Origin: Burkholderiaceae bacterium
GTDB taxonomy: Bacteria; Pseudomonadota; Gammaproteobacteria; Burkholderiales; WYBJ01
Length of the DNA stretch: 40,371 nt
Assembly (NCBI GenBank): GCA_011525945.1
Contig: WYBJ01000081.1
Coordinates: forward strand, 1-40,371
Reading direction: 5' to 3'
A program made the translations under genes and the position numbers. Positions 1-11,219 of the stretch are shown here, piece after piece. Positions within the stretch are counted from its first letter, which is position 1. Each line of letters starts with the position of its first letter. The notes under the pieces are model-generated. The model had not been told where the DNA came from and ran no database searches. It saw only the letters and a program-made list of their open reading frames with translations.

Positions 1-1
1 G

Positions 2-1432
2 GTCTGGCTGACCGCGTTGGAACCGCCCACCTACGACTTCTATGCGCAGACCAATCGCGAAGGCATCGTGCTCTCCAGACATATCTGGGACTCGCTGCTC
101 GAGGAGGATCCGAAAACCGGCGAGATCAAACCGCACCTGGCGACCTCGGTCACGTACATCGATCCGACCACGATCGAGGTCAAGCTGCGCCAGGGCATCA
201 AGTTTCACAACGGCGATGCGCTGACCGCGGACGATGTCGTCTACACCATCAACTGGCAGAACGACCCGGCCAATACCAAGGCGGCGTCGCGCTCGCGCAC
301 GAACTGGATCAAGCAGGCGGAGAAGATCGACACGTATACGGCGCGCCTGCACCTCGCCAAGCCGTTCGCTCCCGCCATGGCGTACCTGGTCGCGAACGTG
401 CCGATCTACCCGGCGGCGTATACCAAGGCGCACGGCTCCGACGGCATGAGCAAGCAGCCGATCGGCACCGGCCCGTACCGGGTGACCGAGGTCTCGCCCG
501 GAAGCCAGATCGTGCTCGAGCGCAACAAGGACTACTTTGGTGGCGCACGCGGCCAGCCGAAGATCAACAAGATCGTCATGCGCATCGTTCCGGAGTACAA
601 CACGCAGGTTGCCGAGCTACTCGCGGGAAGCGCCGATTTCATCTGGCGCGTACCCAAGGACATGGCGCAGAAGTTGAAGGGCCGCAAGGGCGTGCACGTC
701 ATGGTTGGCGACACCATGCGCATCGGCTACCTGCAGTTCGACATCACCGGCAGGCCCGGGGCGATGGCCGAGCCGCTGCGCAAGCTCGAAGTCCGGCAGG
801 CGATCGCGCACGCGGTCAACCGCAAGCAGATCGTCGATGAGCTCATGGGCGGCGGCAGCGTGATCGACCTCGCCTGCTATCCCAGCCAGTTCGGCTGTGC
901 CTCGAAGGGCGCGGTCAAGTACGAATACAGCCCAGCCAAGGCGAAGGAGTTGCTCGCCAAGGCAGGCTTCCCGAACGGATTCGACATCGATTTCTACATC
1001 TACCGCGACCGCCGGCTGGCGGAGGCCATCATGGGCGATCTCGCCAAGGTCGGAATCAAGACCAAGCTGCAATCCCTGCAATACTCGACCTTGCGCGACA
1101 AGGTGCGCAAAGGCGAGGTCGCGCTGAACTTCATGGCCTGGGGGTCTTCGTCGATCAACGACGTGGACCGTTCGACCGGATATTTCTTCGGCAATGGCCC
1201 CGACGACACGACGCATGATCCGAAGGTGACCGAGCTGCTCAAGAAAGCCGCCACCGAAGTGGAACCGGCCAAGCGCCTGGCGCTCTACGACGAGGCGCAC
1301 GCGATCATCACGAAGAATGCCTACTGGCTGCCGCTTTTCTCCTATGCCTATTTCTATGCCATGACCGACGACTTGCAGTTCCAGTCGACACCGGACGAGA
1401 TTCCGCACTTGTACCGGGCGAGCTGGAAATAG
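2..1432 (+). CDS. Peptide/dipeptide ABC transporter substrate-binding protein (5' partial)
   Basis: Family 5 extracellular solute-binding protein (SBP_bac_5, DppA/OppA type), which captures peptides, nickel or similar solutes in the periplasm for the permease downstream. The reading frame is open to the left edge, so the signal peptide and first residues are missing; the 476 visible residues compare with about 500-540 for complete members. Family features are visible: the early block with HNGDALTADDVVYT, the GTGPYRV block near residue 157, and the late section ending in LPLFSYAYFYA. A TTG at 17 is only an internal codon. It heads a five-gene operon with two permeases and two ATPases. The 145-base gap to the next gene holds a small hairpin, common after binding-protein genes, which are usually expressed above the membrane subunits. 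The ligand cannot be told from sequence. Confidence 0.93.
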   Translation, partial: VWLTALEPPTYDFYAQTNREGIVLSRHIWDSLLEEDPKTGEIKPHLATSVTYIDPTTIEVKLRQGIKFHNGDALTADDVVYTINWQNDPANTKAASRSRTNWIKQAEKIDTYTARLHLAKPFAPAMAYLVANVPIYPAAYTKAHGSDGMSKQPIGTGPYRVTEVSPGSQIVLERNKDYFGGARGQPKINKIVMRIVPEYNTQVAELLAGSADFIWRVPKDMAQKLKGRKGVHVMVGDTMRIGYLQFDITGRPGAMAEPLRKLEVRQAIAHAVNRKQIVDELMGGGSVIDLACYPSQFGCASKGAVKYEYSPAKAKELLAKAGFPNGFDIDFYIYRDRRLAEAIMGDLAKVGIKTKLQSLQYSTLRDKVRKGEVALNFMAWGSSSINDVDRSTGYFFGNGPDDTTHDPKVTELLKKAATEVEPAKRLALYDEAHAIITKNAYWLPLFSYAYFYAMTDDLQFQSTPDEIPHLYRASWK

Positions 1433-1449
1433 GATCTGGGCAGGCGCGG

Positions 1450-1480
1450 CGTCGTTCCGAAGGGCCGAGAAAGAACGGCG
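1450..1480 (+). other. Intercistronic stem-loop after binding-protein gene
   Basis: Inverted repeat CGTCGTTC (1450-1457) with GAACGGCG (1473-1480), eight pairs including one G-U, loop of 15. It lies 17 bases after the binding-protein stop and upstream of the permease. Such hairpins often protect the upstream message or attenuate read-through. Repeats of this strength also arise by chance, so the role is inferred from position. Confidence 0.3.
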
Positions 1481-1577
1481 TAGCGCCCGCCACGACGAGC
1501 GAAGCTAGATTTCGCGTCCGCGCCGGTGGCGATCAGGCACTGCGATCGGACGCGCGCCCAATGAGCGGGAGCACGGC

Positions 1578-2495
1578 ATGCTCAAGTACACCGCGCACAA
1601 GCTTTTGATCGCCACCCTGGTCGCGCTGACGGTGTCGCTGGTCGCGTTCGCGCTGCTGCGCGTGTCGGGCGATCTTGCCACCGCGATGGCGGGCGAATCG
1701 GCGACCGGCGAGGACATCCAGCGCATTCGCACCCAGCTCGGTCTCGATCGCCCGCTGCTCACGCAGTACTGGGAGTGGGCCGCCAGCGCCGCGAGCGGCG
1801 ACTTCGGCAAGTCGTTCTACTACCCGGAGAAGGTGTGGACGCTGATCGAGCAGCGCCTGCCGATCACGCTGACGCTCGCGTGCTGGGGGCTCGTGATCTC
1901 GCTCGTGATCGGCGTTCCGCTCGGCGTCCTCGCCGCGCTGCGGCCGAACACATTCATCGATCGGGTGGCCATGACCGTGGCTGTGTTCGGCCAGGCTTTG
2001 CCGACGTTCTGGCTCGGCTTGCTGCTGATCATTCTGTTCGGACTGATCCTGCGCTGGCTGCCGATCAGCGGCGCGGATTCGTGGCAGCATTTCATTTTGC
2101 CGAGCTTCGTACTTGGCTACTACTCCACACCGGCGGTGATGCGCCTTACGCGCTCGGGGATGCTCGAAGTGCTCGCCTCGGATTACATCCGCACCGCGTA
2201 TGCCAAGGGCCTCACGCACCGCACGGTGCTGTTCAAGCACGCGCTGCGCAACGCGGCCATTCCGGTAGTCGCGCTCGCGTCGGTGCAGTTCGGCCACATG
2301 CTGTCGGGTTCGGTGGTGATCGAAACGGTGTTCGCGATGCAGGGCGTCGGGCAACTCGCCTGGCAGTCGATCAGCCGCCAGGACTTCCCGGTGGTGCAGG
2401 CGGTGCTGCTGCTGGTGTCGATGTTCTACGTCTGGCTGACATTCGCCTCCGACCTCATCAACGCGTGGCTCGATCCGCGCATTCGCGGATCTTGA
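1578..2495 (+). CDS. ABC transporter permease, DppB/OppB type
   Basis: First membrane subunit of the peptide-type importer, 305 residues, the usual size. It starts with an amphipathic N-terminus and a first membrane helix (ATLVALTVSLVAFALL), then a periplasmic loop with the IRTQLGLDRPLLTQY block typical of DppB proteins, and further helices. The cytoplasmic EAA loop that contacts the ATPases is seen at SDYIRTAYAKGLTHRTVLFKHALRNA. The ATG at 1578 follows CGGGAG at a suitable distance. The DppC-like partner starts 10 bases after the stop. It forms the inner-membrane channel with that partner. Assignment to the family is secure; peptide versus other ligand (nickel, glutathione, opine) is open. 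Confidence 0.95.
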   Translation: MLKYTAHKLLIATLVALTVSLVAFALLRVSGDLATAMAGESATGEDIQRIRTQLGLDRPLLTQYWEWAASAASGDFGKSFYYPEKVWTLIEQRLPITLTLACWGLVISLVIGVPLGVLAALRPNTFIDRVAMTVAVFGQALPTFWLGLLLIILFGLILRWLPISGADSWQHFILPSFVLGYYSTPAVMRLTRSGMLEVLASDYIRTAYAKGLTHRTVLFKHALRNAAIPVVALASVQFGHMLSGSVVIETVFAMQGVGQLAWQSISRQDFPVVQAVLLLVSMFYVWLTFASDLINAWLDPRIRGS

Positions 2496-2505
2496 GGGGC
2501 CGGCG

Positions 2506-3423
2506 ATGGCAGACGGAATCGGGATTGCAAGCGCCACGGTCGACGACGTCGAGCGGGCGCTCACGCCCGCGCCCGGTACGGTGCGGTTGCGGCGCATGCT
2601 CGGGCACCGCGGCTTCGTGATCGCCGGCGTCGTGCTCGCACTGATCATCGCGATGGCGCTCGCGGCGCCGCTGGTCGCGGCGCATGATCCGTATATCCAG
2701 GATCTGAGCAACCGCCTCGTGCCGCCGGTGTTTCTGGAGGGCGGCTCGTGGGCGCACCCGCTGGGGACCGATGCACTCGGACGCGACTACCTTGCGCGGG
2801 TCGTCTACGGCGCGCGCATTTCGCTTCTCATCGGCGTGCTCACGGCGCTCATGTCCGGCATCATCGGCGCGGTGCTCGGCGTGAGCGCGGGCTACTTCGG
2901 CGGACGCATCGATTCGGTCATCTGCTACATTCTGGCCGTGCGTCTTTCCATGCCGGTGGTGCTGGTCGCGCTCGCGGTGGTGTCGCTCGTCGGCGGTTCG
3001 CTTACCGCGGTCATCATGGTGATGGGCTTGCTGCTCTGGGATCGCTACGCGGTCGTCATGCGCAGCGCCACCCAACAGGTGCGCGCGCTCGACTACGTCG
3101 CCGCCGCGGCCGCCGTCGGCGCCTCGACCGCGCGCATCGTGCTCGCGGAAGTACTGCCTAACGTGTTGAACAATCTCATCGTGGTCGCGACCTTCGAGGT
3201 TGCGCACGCGATCCTGCTGGAGGCTGCACTGTCCTTCCTGGGCTTGGGCGTGCAACCGCCGCTGCCGTCGTGGGGCCTCATGATCGCGGAGGGGCGCGAG
3301 CACCTGCTTTTCGAGCCGTGGGTCATCATCATCCCCGGGATCGCGCTATCGCTGCTGGTGCTGGCGGTCAATATGGTGGGCGACGGCGTGCGCGACATCG
3401 CAGCGCCGGAGAATCGCAATTGA
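2506..3423 (+). CDS. ABC transporter permease, DppC/OppC type
   Basis: Second membrane subunit of the importer, 305 residues. The N-terminal cytoplasmic stretch (about 45 residues) leads into a membrane helix ([21 protein letters not shown]). The conserved [24 protein letters not shown] block, diagnostic for DppC/OppC, follows near residues 84-107. The EAA loop reads [16 protein letters not shown], and the C-terminus carries the usual [15 protein letters not shown] motif. The ATG at 2506 is preceded by GAGGGG six bases upstream. It sits 10 bases after the DppB-like gene and 40 bases before the most likely start of the first ATPase, so all are probably on one message. Confidence 0.95.
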   Translation: MADGIGIASATVDDVERALTPAPGTVRLRRMLGHRGFVIAGVVLALIIAMALAAPLVAAHDPYIQDLSNRLVPPVFLEGGSWAHPLGTDALGRDYLARVVYGARISLLIGVLTALMSGIIGAVLGVSAGYFGGRIDSVICYILAVRLSMPVVLVALAVVSLVGGSLTAVIMVMGLLLWDRYAVVMRSATQQVRALDYVAAAAAVGASTARIVLAEVLPNVLNNLIVVATFEVAHAILLEAALSFLGLGVQPPLPSWGLMIAEGREHLLFEPWVIIIPGIALSLLVLAVNMVGDGVRDIAAPENRN

Positions 3424-3463
3424 ACGCGGCCCGGTGCACGCGCCCGGCCCGCGCGCGAGCGGC

Positions 3464-5463
<2,000 letters not shown>

Positions 5464-5478
5464 GCGCTTGATCCGCAG

Positions 5479-5514
5479 CCGCGGCGGTCCCGAAGAAAAG
5501 ATCCGCCGCCGCGG
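5479..5514. terminator. Candidate bidirectional terminator between convergent genes
   Basis: Perfect 9-pair inverted repeat CCGCGGCGG (5479-5487) with CCGCCGCGG (5506-5514), loop of 18. It sits in the 56-base gap between the convergent importer operon and the rnk-like gene. There is no T-tract, so it is not a classical intrinsic terminator; the position supports a 3'-end role for both transcripts. Confidence 0.45.
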
Positions 5515-5519
5515 TTACG

Positions 5520-5927
5520 TCAGCCCGCCGCGCCCGCCGCTTCAGGCTGATAGGGCACCGCCACCACGCGGTAACGATGCTTTTCGCCACTCGGCAGCGC
5601 CCAGTCGATCGTTTGCCCCACACGCAATCCCAGCAGTGCCGTTCCCACCGGAACGAGTATCGAAATCTTCCCCGCGTCGATGTCGGCATCCTTCGGATAG
5701 ACTAGCGTCACCTCACGCCTCGCGCCCGTGGTCTCATTCTCGAAGAGCACGCGCGAGTTCATCGTCACCACGTCGCCCGGAATCTGATCGCGCGGCACCA
5801 CGATCGCGCGCACCAGCTCGCTTTCGAGCTTGTCGAACTGCTTCCCACCCGACCCGGCGGAACGCGCTTCCACCAGGGCAAGCAGGCGGTCGAGGTCGTT
5901 CTGGGTGAGATAGATCTGTTCGGACAT
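5520..5927 (-). CDS. rnk: Rnk-like GreA/GreB C-terminal domain protein (nucleoside diphosphate kinase regulator)
   Basis: A 135-residue protein of the Rnk/GreA-GreB C-terminal family. Members bind RNA polymerase near the secondary channel, or are named for genetic effects on nucleoside diphosphate kinase. The short N-terminal helical part (IYLTQNDLDRLLALVEAR) replaces the long Gre coiled coil. The beta domain follows with VVTMNSRVLFENETTGARREVTLVYP and SILVPVGTALLGLRVGQ, a typical Rnk pattern. The start at 5927 is preferred because GGAG lies six bases upstream; another in-frame ATG at 5939 would place that Shine-Dalgarno inside the coding sequence. It is single, convergent with the peptide importer. 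The family is clear; the exact role rests on E. coli Rnk. Confidence 0.85.
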   Translation of the reverse strand: MSEQIYLTQNDLDRLLALVEARSAGSGGKQFDKLESELVRAIVVPRDQIPGDVVTMNSRVLFENETTGARREVTLVYPKDADIDAGKISILVPVGTALLGLRVGQTIDWALPSGEKHRYRVVAVPYQPEAAGAAG

Positions 5928-5959
5928 CAGAATCTCCACCTCAAATTGTGTCGGAGCGT

Positions 5960-5965
5960 ATTACA
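5960..5965 (-). promoter_or_regulatory. Possible -10 element for the rnk-like gene
   Basis: On the minus strand TGTAAT, preceded by TGC (extended -10 like), would start transcription about 26 bases before the chosen ATG at 5927. No convincing -35 box is present at 16-18 bases. The rest of the gap to 6186 shows no gene. Confidence 0.3.
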
Positions 5966-6186
5966 GCACACGTGCGCGACGGACGCTGCAACTCGCAGCA
6001 ACGCCGGGCGAACACCCGTACGATTACCGGATCGGTATCACATGCCTGAACGATACGCCCGGAGCACTCGCTCGCGGCCGTTCTGGCTGCGATCGCCATA
6101 CTCATGGTTGTCGCCAGCGCAGTGACAACTCGAGTCTGGAATGTTACGCGACCTTTCGTTCGGGCGGTCGGACCAAATGTCCCGAG

Positions 6187-7713
6187 TCAGGTGATTTCTT
6201 TATCGAGACCCATCACCGCGCGCCAATCCTTCCTTCCCTTGAGGATCAGGGGCTTGACGGCGAGCAGGAATATCACGAGCCCAAGCACGAGCATCGTGGT
6301 CGCGATCGGCCGCTCGACGAATATGGCATAGTCACCGCCGCTCATCGACAGCGACTGGCGTAGCGACAACTCCAGCATCGGCGCGAGCACGAGCCCCAGC
6401 GCCACCGGCGCAAGGTCGTAGCCGAACTTGCGCAGGACGTAACCGATGACCCCCATGACGAGCAGTATCCACACGTCGGTGACGCTGTTGTTGACCGAGT
6501 AGGTGCCAAGGATGCAGAAGCACAGGATGCACGGATAGAGATAGCCGTAGGGGATGCGCAGCAGATTGACGAAAACGCCCACCAGCGGCAGGTTGAGGAC
6601 GAGCAGAACGACGTTGCCGACATACATGCTCGCAACGAACCCCCAGAAAAGCTCGGGCTGCTGCTGGATCAGAAGCGGCCCGGGCAGGACTCCGTGCACC
6701 ATGATGGCCGCGAGCATCACGGCGGTGATGGGACTGGTGGGGATGCCGAGCGCCAGCATCGGCACAAAAGCGCCGCTCGCCGCGCCGTTGTTGGCCGATT
6801 CCGGTCCCGCCACCCCCTCGATCGCACCCTTGCCGAAGCGCTCCGGGGTCTTCGACACGCGGCGCTCGATGCCGTACGACACGAACGAGGCGATGATGTG
6901 GGCCGATCCCGGAATGATCCCGATCAGGAATCCGAGCACGCTGCCACGGCACACGGGTCCGACCGAGCGCCGGAACTCCTCGCGCGAGGGGATGAGATCG
7001 CGCAACTGCGGCCGCTGCACCGATGGCATCGCTTCCGCGCCGGCGCTGAGCAGGATCTCCGAGATTCCGAACAATCCCACTGCGACCGGCACGATGCCCA
7101 CCCCGTCGCTCAATTCGACCAGGTCGAAGTTGAAGCGCGTGTAGCCGCTCATCACGTCGATGCCGATCATGCCGAGCATCAGCCCCGCCGCCGCCATCGC
7201 CAATGTCTTCAGCGTCGATCCCCCGCTCATGTAGGCGAGAACGAACAGCCCCAGCAACAGCAGCGCCGTGTACTCCGGCGGCCCGAACCGCAGCGCCCAC
7301 TGCGCGAGCGTGGGCGCGAGCAGCATCAGGCCGACCACGCCCACCGTGCCGGCGACGAACGAGCCGATCGCCGCGATCGCGAGCGCCGGCCCCGCGCGCC
7401 CGTTCAGGGTCATCGCGTAGCCGTCGACGCAGGTCATCACCGAAGCCGCTTCGCCCGGAATTCGCATCAGGATGGAGGTGGTCGAGCCGCCGTACATCGC
7501 GCCGTAGTACACGCCGGCAAGCAGGACGATGGCGATGATCGGGTTCAGCCCGAACGTGGCGGGCAGGAGCAGACTGATGCCGGCAAGCGGGCCAAGCCCT
7601 GGCATCATGCCGACCAGCGTGCCGATGAGGCAGCCGACGAAGGCGTAGACGAGGATCGAAGGCGTGAGCGCAACCGAGAAGCCGAGCAGCAGCCCATCCA
7701 GGGTCTCACCCAT
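6187..7713 (-). CDS. tctA: Tripartite tricarboxylate transporter permease, TctA family
   Basis: Large membrane subunit of a tripartite tricarboxylate transporter, an ion-gradient-driven carrier fed by a periplasmic Bug receptor. It has 508 residues and about 12 membrane helices, normal for TctA. Hallmark glycine-rich segments are present: GTLVGMMPGLGPLAGISLLLP near the N-terminus, YYGAMYGGSTTSILMRIPGE next, and the matching repeat GIIPGSAHIIASFVSYGIER with ESANNGAASGAFVPMLALGIP in the second half. The ATG at 7713 gives the usual N-terminus (MGETLDGLLLGF); a TTG eleven codons upstream is less likely. It is the last gene of tctC-tctB-tctA on the minus strand, 72 bases after tctB. The substrate (citrate, other carboxylates or aromatics) is unknown. 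Confidence 0.95.
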   Translation of the reverse strand: MGETLDGLLLGFSVALTPSILVYAFVGCLIGTLVGMMPGLGPLAGISLLLPATFGLNPIIAIVLLAGVYYGAMYGGSTTSILMRIPGEAASVMTCVDGYAMTLNGRAGPALAIAAIGSFVAGTVGVVGLMLLAPTLAQWALRFGPPEYTALLLLGLFVLAYMSGGSTLKTLAMAAAGLMLGMIGIDVMSGYTRFNFDLVELSDGVGIVPVAVGLFGISEILLSAGAEAMPSVQRPQLRDLIPSREEFRRSVGPVCRGSVLGFLIGIIPGSAHIIASFVSYGIERRVSKTPERFGKGAIEGVAGPESANNGAASGAFVPMLALGIPTSPITAVMLAAIMVHGVLPGPLLIQQQPELFWGFVASMYVGNVVLLVLNLPLVGVFVNLLRIPYGYLYPCILCFCILGTYSVNNSVTDVWILLVMGVIGYVLRKFGYDLAPVALGLVLAPMLELSLRQSLSMSGGDYAIFVERPIATTMLVLGLVIFLLAVKPLILKGRKDWRAVMGLDKEIT

Positions 7714-7785
7714 CGAGGCGGTGCTCCCGAGATCGGCAACGCCCAACGTACAACGGCACGCGCTTCGTCCCTTCGCCTGCTGGCA

Positions 7786-8286
7786 TCAAAGGCCCCAGGA
7801 GCTGCGCGGCAGCGGCACGTGCAGCAGGTCGCCGACGACGTAGAAAGAGCCGAAGCCGAAGCCCAGCGCGACCAGCGCCACCGCGAGCGGACCTTTACGC
7901 TCCACCACCCCCAGCAAGAAGACGAGTAGCGCGATCATCGTGATGCGATAACCGAGCGGCTCGAGCAGCAGTGTTGCGCCTGCACAGCTCAGCACGATAA
8001 CCAGGGCGCGCGTCGCCTCGGGCCATCGTATGGCCGACAGGCGCGGGGAGCGCGCGCCGCCGAGCGCGATCAGCAGGCCCATCGCTCCCATGAAAATCGC
8101 CAGGATGAGCGGCAGGTAGCCCGGCCCCGGCTCCGACAGGCTACCCAGCGGGTAGTCGCGATTCGCCCATACCAGATAAAGCGCAAGCGCGACCAGCATC
8201 AGACCGGAGAACTGGTCACTGCGCAGCCCCCCGTGCTTTGCCTGCGCACCGGCCTCGCCCGTGCGCGTGTTCGAATCGCCGCTCAC
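7786..8286 (-). CDS. tctB: Tripartite tricarboxylate transporter small membrane subunit, TctB family
   Basis: Small, poorly conserved membrane subunit of the same transporter, 166 residues. Four hydrophobic segments are visible: one near SGLMLVALALYLVWA, a second at YLPLILAIFMGAMGLLIAL, then ALVIVLSCAGATLLLE and a long final pair around ITMIALLVFLLGVV and ALVALGFGFGSFYVVG. The GPGYLPLILA block after the first helix is typical (GPGxxP in TctB). The first codon is GTG at 8286, 16 bases downstream of the tctC stop, with no strong Shine-Dalgarno, so translation probably depends on coupling. Position between tctC and tctA supports the call. Confidence 0.9.
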   Translation of the reverse strand: MSGDSNTRTGEAGAQAKHGGLRSDQFSGLMLVALALYLVWANRDYPLGSLSEPGPGYLPLILAIFMGAMGLLIALGGARSPRLSAIRWPEATRALVIVLSCAGATLLLEPLGYRITMIALLVFLLGVVERKGPLAVALVALGFGFGSFYVVGDLLHVPLPRSSWGL

Positions 8287-8302
8287 CGCTTCGCGCCCGC
8301 GG

Positions 8303-9280
8303 TCACTTCTTGGCTTCGACCTTACCGACGATCTTCACGAGGCGCGCGAGCCGCTTGGCGTCAGCCTCCCAGTACTTGCCGAACTCGGGCGCGTCCTTGT
8401 ACTGCACGAGCGAGCCTACGCTCGCCATCGTCTTCTTGAACACGGGATCTTCCACCGCCTTGCGCACCGCACCCCGCAGCACCGTGAGCGCCGCATCCGG
8501 GATGCCGCGCGGACCGACCAGCCCGGCCCAGATGTAATACTCGACGTCCTTGTAACCCAGCTCACGGAACGTCGGAATTTCGGGATACGAGGGATGGCGC
8601 TCCGCGCCCCAGCTCACGATCGGACGCACCTTCCCGGATTTGACGTGGCCACTGATAGCGGCCGGCCCGCCCGCGGTCAACTCGACGTGGCCGCCGAGCA
8701 CTGCCGTAAGAGCGGGTCCGCCGCCGGTCGTCGGCAGGTGCCGCATCTTGACCTTCGAAGCGTACAAGAACATTTCCATCGGCATGTGCAAAGCGCCGTA
8801 GAGCCCGGACGAAGAGAACGACAGCTCGCCGGGCTTCGCGCGCGCGAGCGCGACGAGCTCCTTGAGCGATTTCACCGGCAGTGACGGATGCACGACCAGG
8901 ATGGTCGGATCCGCACTCACCAGCGCGATCGGTACGAACTGGTCGAGCGCGTACGCCGGCTTGCGGTGGAACAACTCATCGGCCGCCGGTATCACCGAGA
9001 TGCTCGAGAGCGCCATGAGGATGGTGTAGCCATCGGGCTTGGCGTTCGCCGTGACTGCGTTGCCCACCGCTCCGCCTGCCCCGGGCCGGTTGGTGATCGT
9101 CACCGGCTGCCCCAATACCTTTTCCATCGCCGCTGCGGTCGGCCGGGCCGTGGTGTCGGCGACGCCGCCGGGCGGGAACGCGACCACCATCGTGATCGCG
9201 CGGCTTGGAAACTGCTCCTGTGCGCCTGCCGCCAGCGCGAACGCAGCCAGTGCGGCCGCCACCAAAGGACGTGTGCTCAT
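8303..9280 (-). CDS. tctC: Bug-family tripartite tricarboxylate transporter substrate-binding protein, TctC type
   Basis: Periplasmic receptor for the adjacent TctAB membrane pair. From the ATG at 9280, preceded by GGGGAGGAG, it has 325 residues with a clear signal peptide (STRPLVAAALAAFALAAGAQ). The Bug motifs follow: FPSRAITMVVAFPPGGVADTT, then GAGGAVGNAV, KPDGYTILMA, and a C-terminal half with FRELGYKDVEYYIWAGLVGP. It is one of three intact Bug genes in the window and the only one with its own membrane subunits beside it. The neighbours upstream are two dehydrogenases, suggesting that the imported compound is oxidised by them (inference). Confidence 0.95.
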   Translation of the reverse strand: MSTRPLVAAALAAFALAAGAQEQFPSRAITMVVAFPPGGVADTTARPTAAAMEKVLGQPVTITNRPGAGGAVGNAVTANAKPDGYTILMALSSISVIPAADELFHRKPAYALDQFVPIALVSADPTILVVHPSLPVKSLKELVALARAKPGELSFSSSGLYGALHMPMEMFLYASKVKMRHLPTTGGGPALTAVLGGHVELTAGGPAAISGHVKSGKVRPIVSWGAERHPSYPEIPTFRELGYKDVEYYIWAGLVGPRGIPDAALTVLRGAVRKAVEDPVFKKTMASVGSLVQYKDAPEFGKYWEADAKRLARLVKIVGKVEAKK

Positions 9281-9473
9281 GGTCTCTCCTCCCCTCGTAC
9301 AGTGATCACTTTGCACCCGCTGTGCCGGCGCGATTGACGCGCAGGCCGCCGGGCGTTCTTGACCAGGTCATCGCTTTCTCGCGTCTCATTCTACCGCGCT
9401 ATCCGACGAATTGCGGCGCGCACGGGCTCCGTGCTGTGGCGGGCGGTGCGGAATACACGCGAGGCGCACGCGA

Positions 9474-11099
9474 CTAGCCGCCGGCGCGCGCGTCGTCCAG
9501 GATCATGTCGGCGCCCTTCTCGGCAATCATGATGGTCGGTGCGTTGGTGTTGCCGGCCGTGACCGCCGGCATCACGGAAGCGTCGACCACGCGCAGATTT
9601 CCGATCCCGCATACGCGCAGGCGCGAGTCGACCACAGCGTGCTCGTCGCTACCCATGCGGCAGGTGCCCACCCCATGCTGGCCCGAAACGGCATGGTCTC
9701 GAATGACGGCTTCGAGCTCGGCGTCGGTGTCGACGGCAGACCCCGGAAAGACTTCCTCGGCGATGTAGGGCGCGAGCGCCGGTTGGCGCGCAACTTTGCG
9801 CGCCCATCGAGTCGCGGCGACGATCGCCCGCAGATCGTCGGCGGTGCGCAGGAAATTGAAAGCGATCGCGGGCGGCACCGCCGCATCGGGGCTTTGGATA
9901 CGCACGCTGCCGCGTGCCTGCGGGCGCAGATGCACGGCGCCGATGCTGAAGCCGGGAAACGGATGCGGGTGGGCGCCCCTGCGATCACGTCCGGCGTAGC
10001 TGAAAGCGCAGCATGAAAGCTGCACGTCGGGCCGGTCGATGCGCTCGTGGCTGCGGACATACGCGCCGGCGGTAATGCCGCTGCTCGCGAGCGGGCCGTT
10101 GCGCAACACGACATAGCGCACGCCGGCGAGGGCGCGTCGCCACGGGCTGTTGGCGAGGTCGTTCAGCGTGATCGGCTTGGTGCAGCGAAAATTCAAGCGC
10201 ACCGTGAGATGATCCTGCAGGTCCGCGCCCACGCCCGGCATGTCGCGCACTGCGCCGATGCCGTGACGGCGCAGCAACTCGAGCGGACCGAGCCCCGAGA
10301 GCTGCAGCAGTTGCGGCGAACCGAACACGCCGGCGCAGACGACGACCTCGCGCTGCGCGCGGACCATCACCGGCGTGCCTCGCCGGACATAGGTCACGCC
10401 GACGGCCCTCGACTGCTCGAACACGATCCGCGTCGCATGCGCACCGGTCTCGACGGTGAGGTTGCGGCGAGCGCGCGCCGGACGCAGGTAGGCCGAGGCG
10501 GTGCTCGCCCGACGGTGCCCGCTGATCGTGCTCTGCCAGTAACCGGCGCCGTCCTGTTGCCCGTCGTTGAAGTCGTCCCTGGCCGGCACTCCCGCTTGCA
10601 TCGCGGCTTCGATCCACTGTGCCGCAATCCGCATGCGCCGCGGATAAGTCGATACGCGCAGCGGCCCGCCCGCGCCGTGGAAGGCGTTCGCGCCGCGCTC
10701 CTGGTCCTCCGCTTTCCTGAAGTACGGCAGCACCGCGTCCCAGTCCCAGCCGCTGCACCCGCGCTCGCGCCACTGGTCGTAATCCGCCCGGTTGCCGCGC
10801 ATGTACACCATACCGTTGATCGCGCTGGTGCCGCCCAGCACCTTGCCGCGCGGCTGGTAGAGCCGCCTGCCCGCGAGCCCCGGCTCGGGCTCGGATTCAT
10901 ACATCCAGTTGAATTCGGGATTGGCGTAGACCTTCGGGTAACCCATCGGAACGTGAATCCACGGGTAGCTGTCGTTGCCGCCGGCTTCGAGCAGCAACAC
11001 CCGATAGCGGCCGTTCTCGCTCAGACGCGCGGCGACGACGCAGCCCGCCGAGCCGGCGCCGGCCACGACGTAGTCGAAGGTTCGTGTCTTGGTCGTCAC
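9474..11099 (-). CDS. GMC family FAD-dependent oxidoreductase (choline/alcohol dehydrogenase-like)
   Basis: Glucose-methanol-choline family flavoenzyme of 541 residues, the normal length of choline dehydrogenase-like members. The N-terminal ADP-binding loop GAGSAG is at 14-19. The first GMC signature ([20 protein letters not shown]) runs from about 84 to 103, and the second ([13 protein letters not shown]) lies mid-protein. The C-terminal catalytic part has His475 in [10 protein letters not shown] and the GNTNAPT segment with the partner Asn near 519. It should oxidise a primary alcohol with FAD. The start is GTG at 11099. It lies between the octopine-type dehydrogenase gene and tctC, all on the minus strand, so co-transcription is likely. 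Substrate unknown. Confidence 0.93.
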   Translation of the reverse strand: MTTKTRTFDYVVAGAGSAGCVVAARLSENGRYRVLLLEAGGNDSYPWIHVPMGYPKVYANPEFNWMYESEPEPGLAGRRLYQPRGKVLGGTSAINGMVYMRGNRADYDQWRERGCSGWDWDAVLPYFRKAEDQERGANAFHGAGGPLRVSTYPRRMRIAAQWIEAAMQAGVPARDDFNDGQQDGAGYWQSTISGHRRASTASAYLRPARARRNLTVETGAHATRIVFEQSRAVGVTYVRRGTPVMVRAQREVVVCAGVFGSPQLLQLSGLGPLELLRRHGIGAVRDMPGVGADLQDHLTVRLNFRCTKPITLNDLANSPWRRALAGVRYVVLRNGPLASSGITAGAYVRSHERIDRPDVQLSCCAFSYAGRDRRGAHPHPFPGFSIGAVHLRPQARGSVRIQSPDAAVPPAIAFNFLRTADDLRAIVAATRWARKVARQPALAPYIAEEVFPGSAVDTDAELEAVIRDHAVSGQHGVGTCRMGSDEHAVVDSRLRVCGIGNLRVVDASVMPAVTAGNTNAPTIMIAEKGADMILDDARAGG

Positions 11100-11219
11100 A
11101 TCCGTGTCCCGGAGCGCACAGCGCTGCGCGCGTCGCCCTCAGATCGCTCTCGATCGACCGTGTGGTGACGGCGCCCGGCTTCCCGGCGCCAGCGGCCACG
11201 CGCAGGCACCCTGCCGCAT

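Noticed and set aside
9301..9310. AGTGATCACT, a perfect 10-base palindrome upstream of tctC
   Set aside because: About 40 such palindromes are expected at random in the window; nothing else supports a site.
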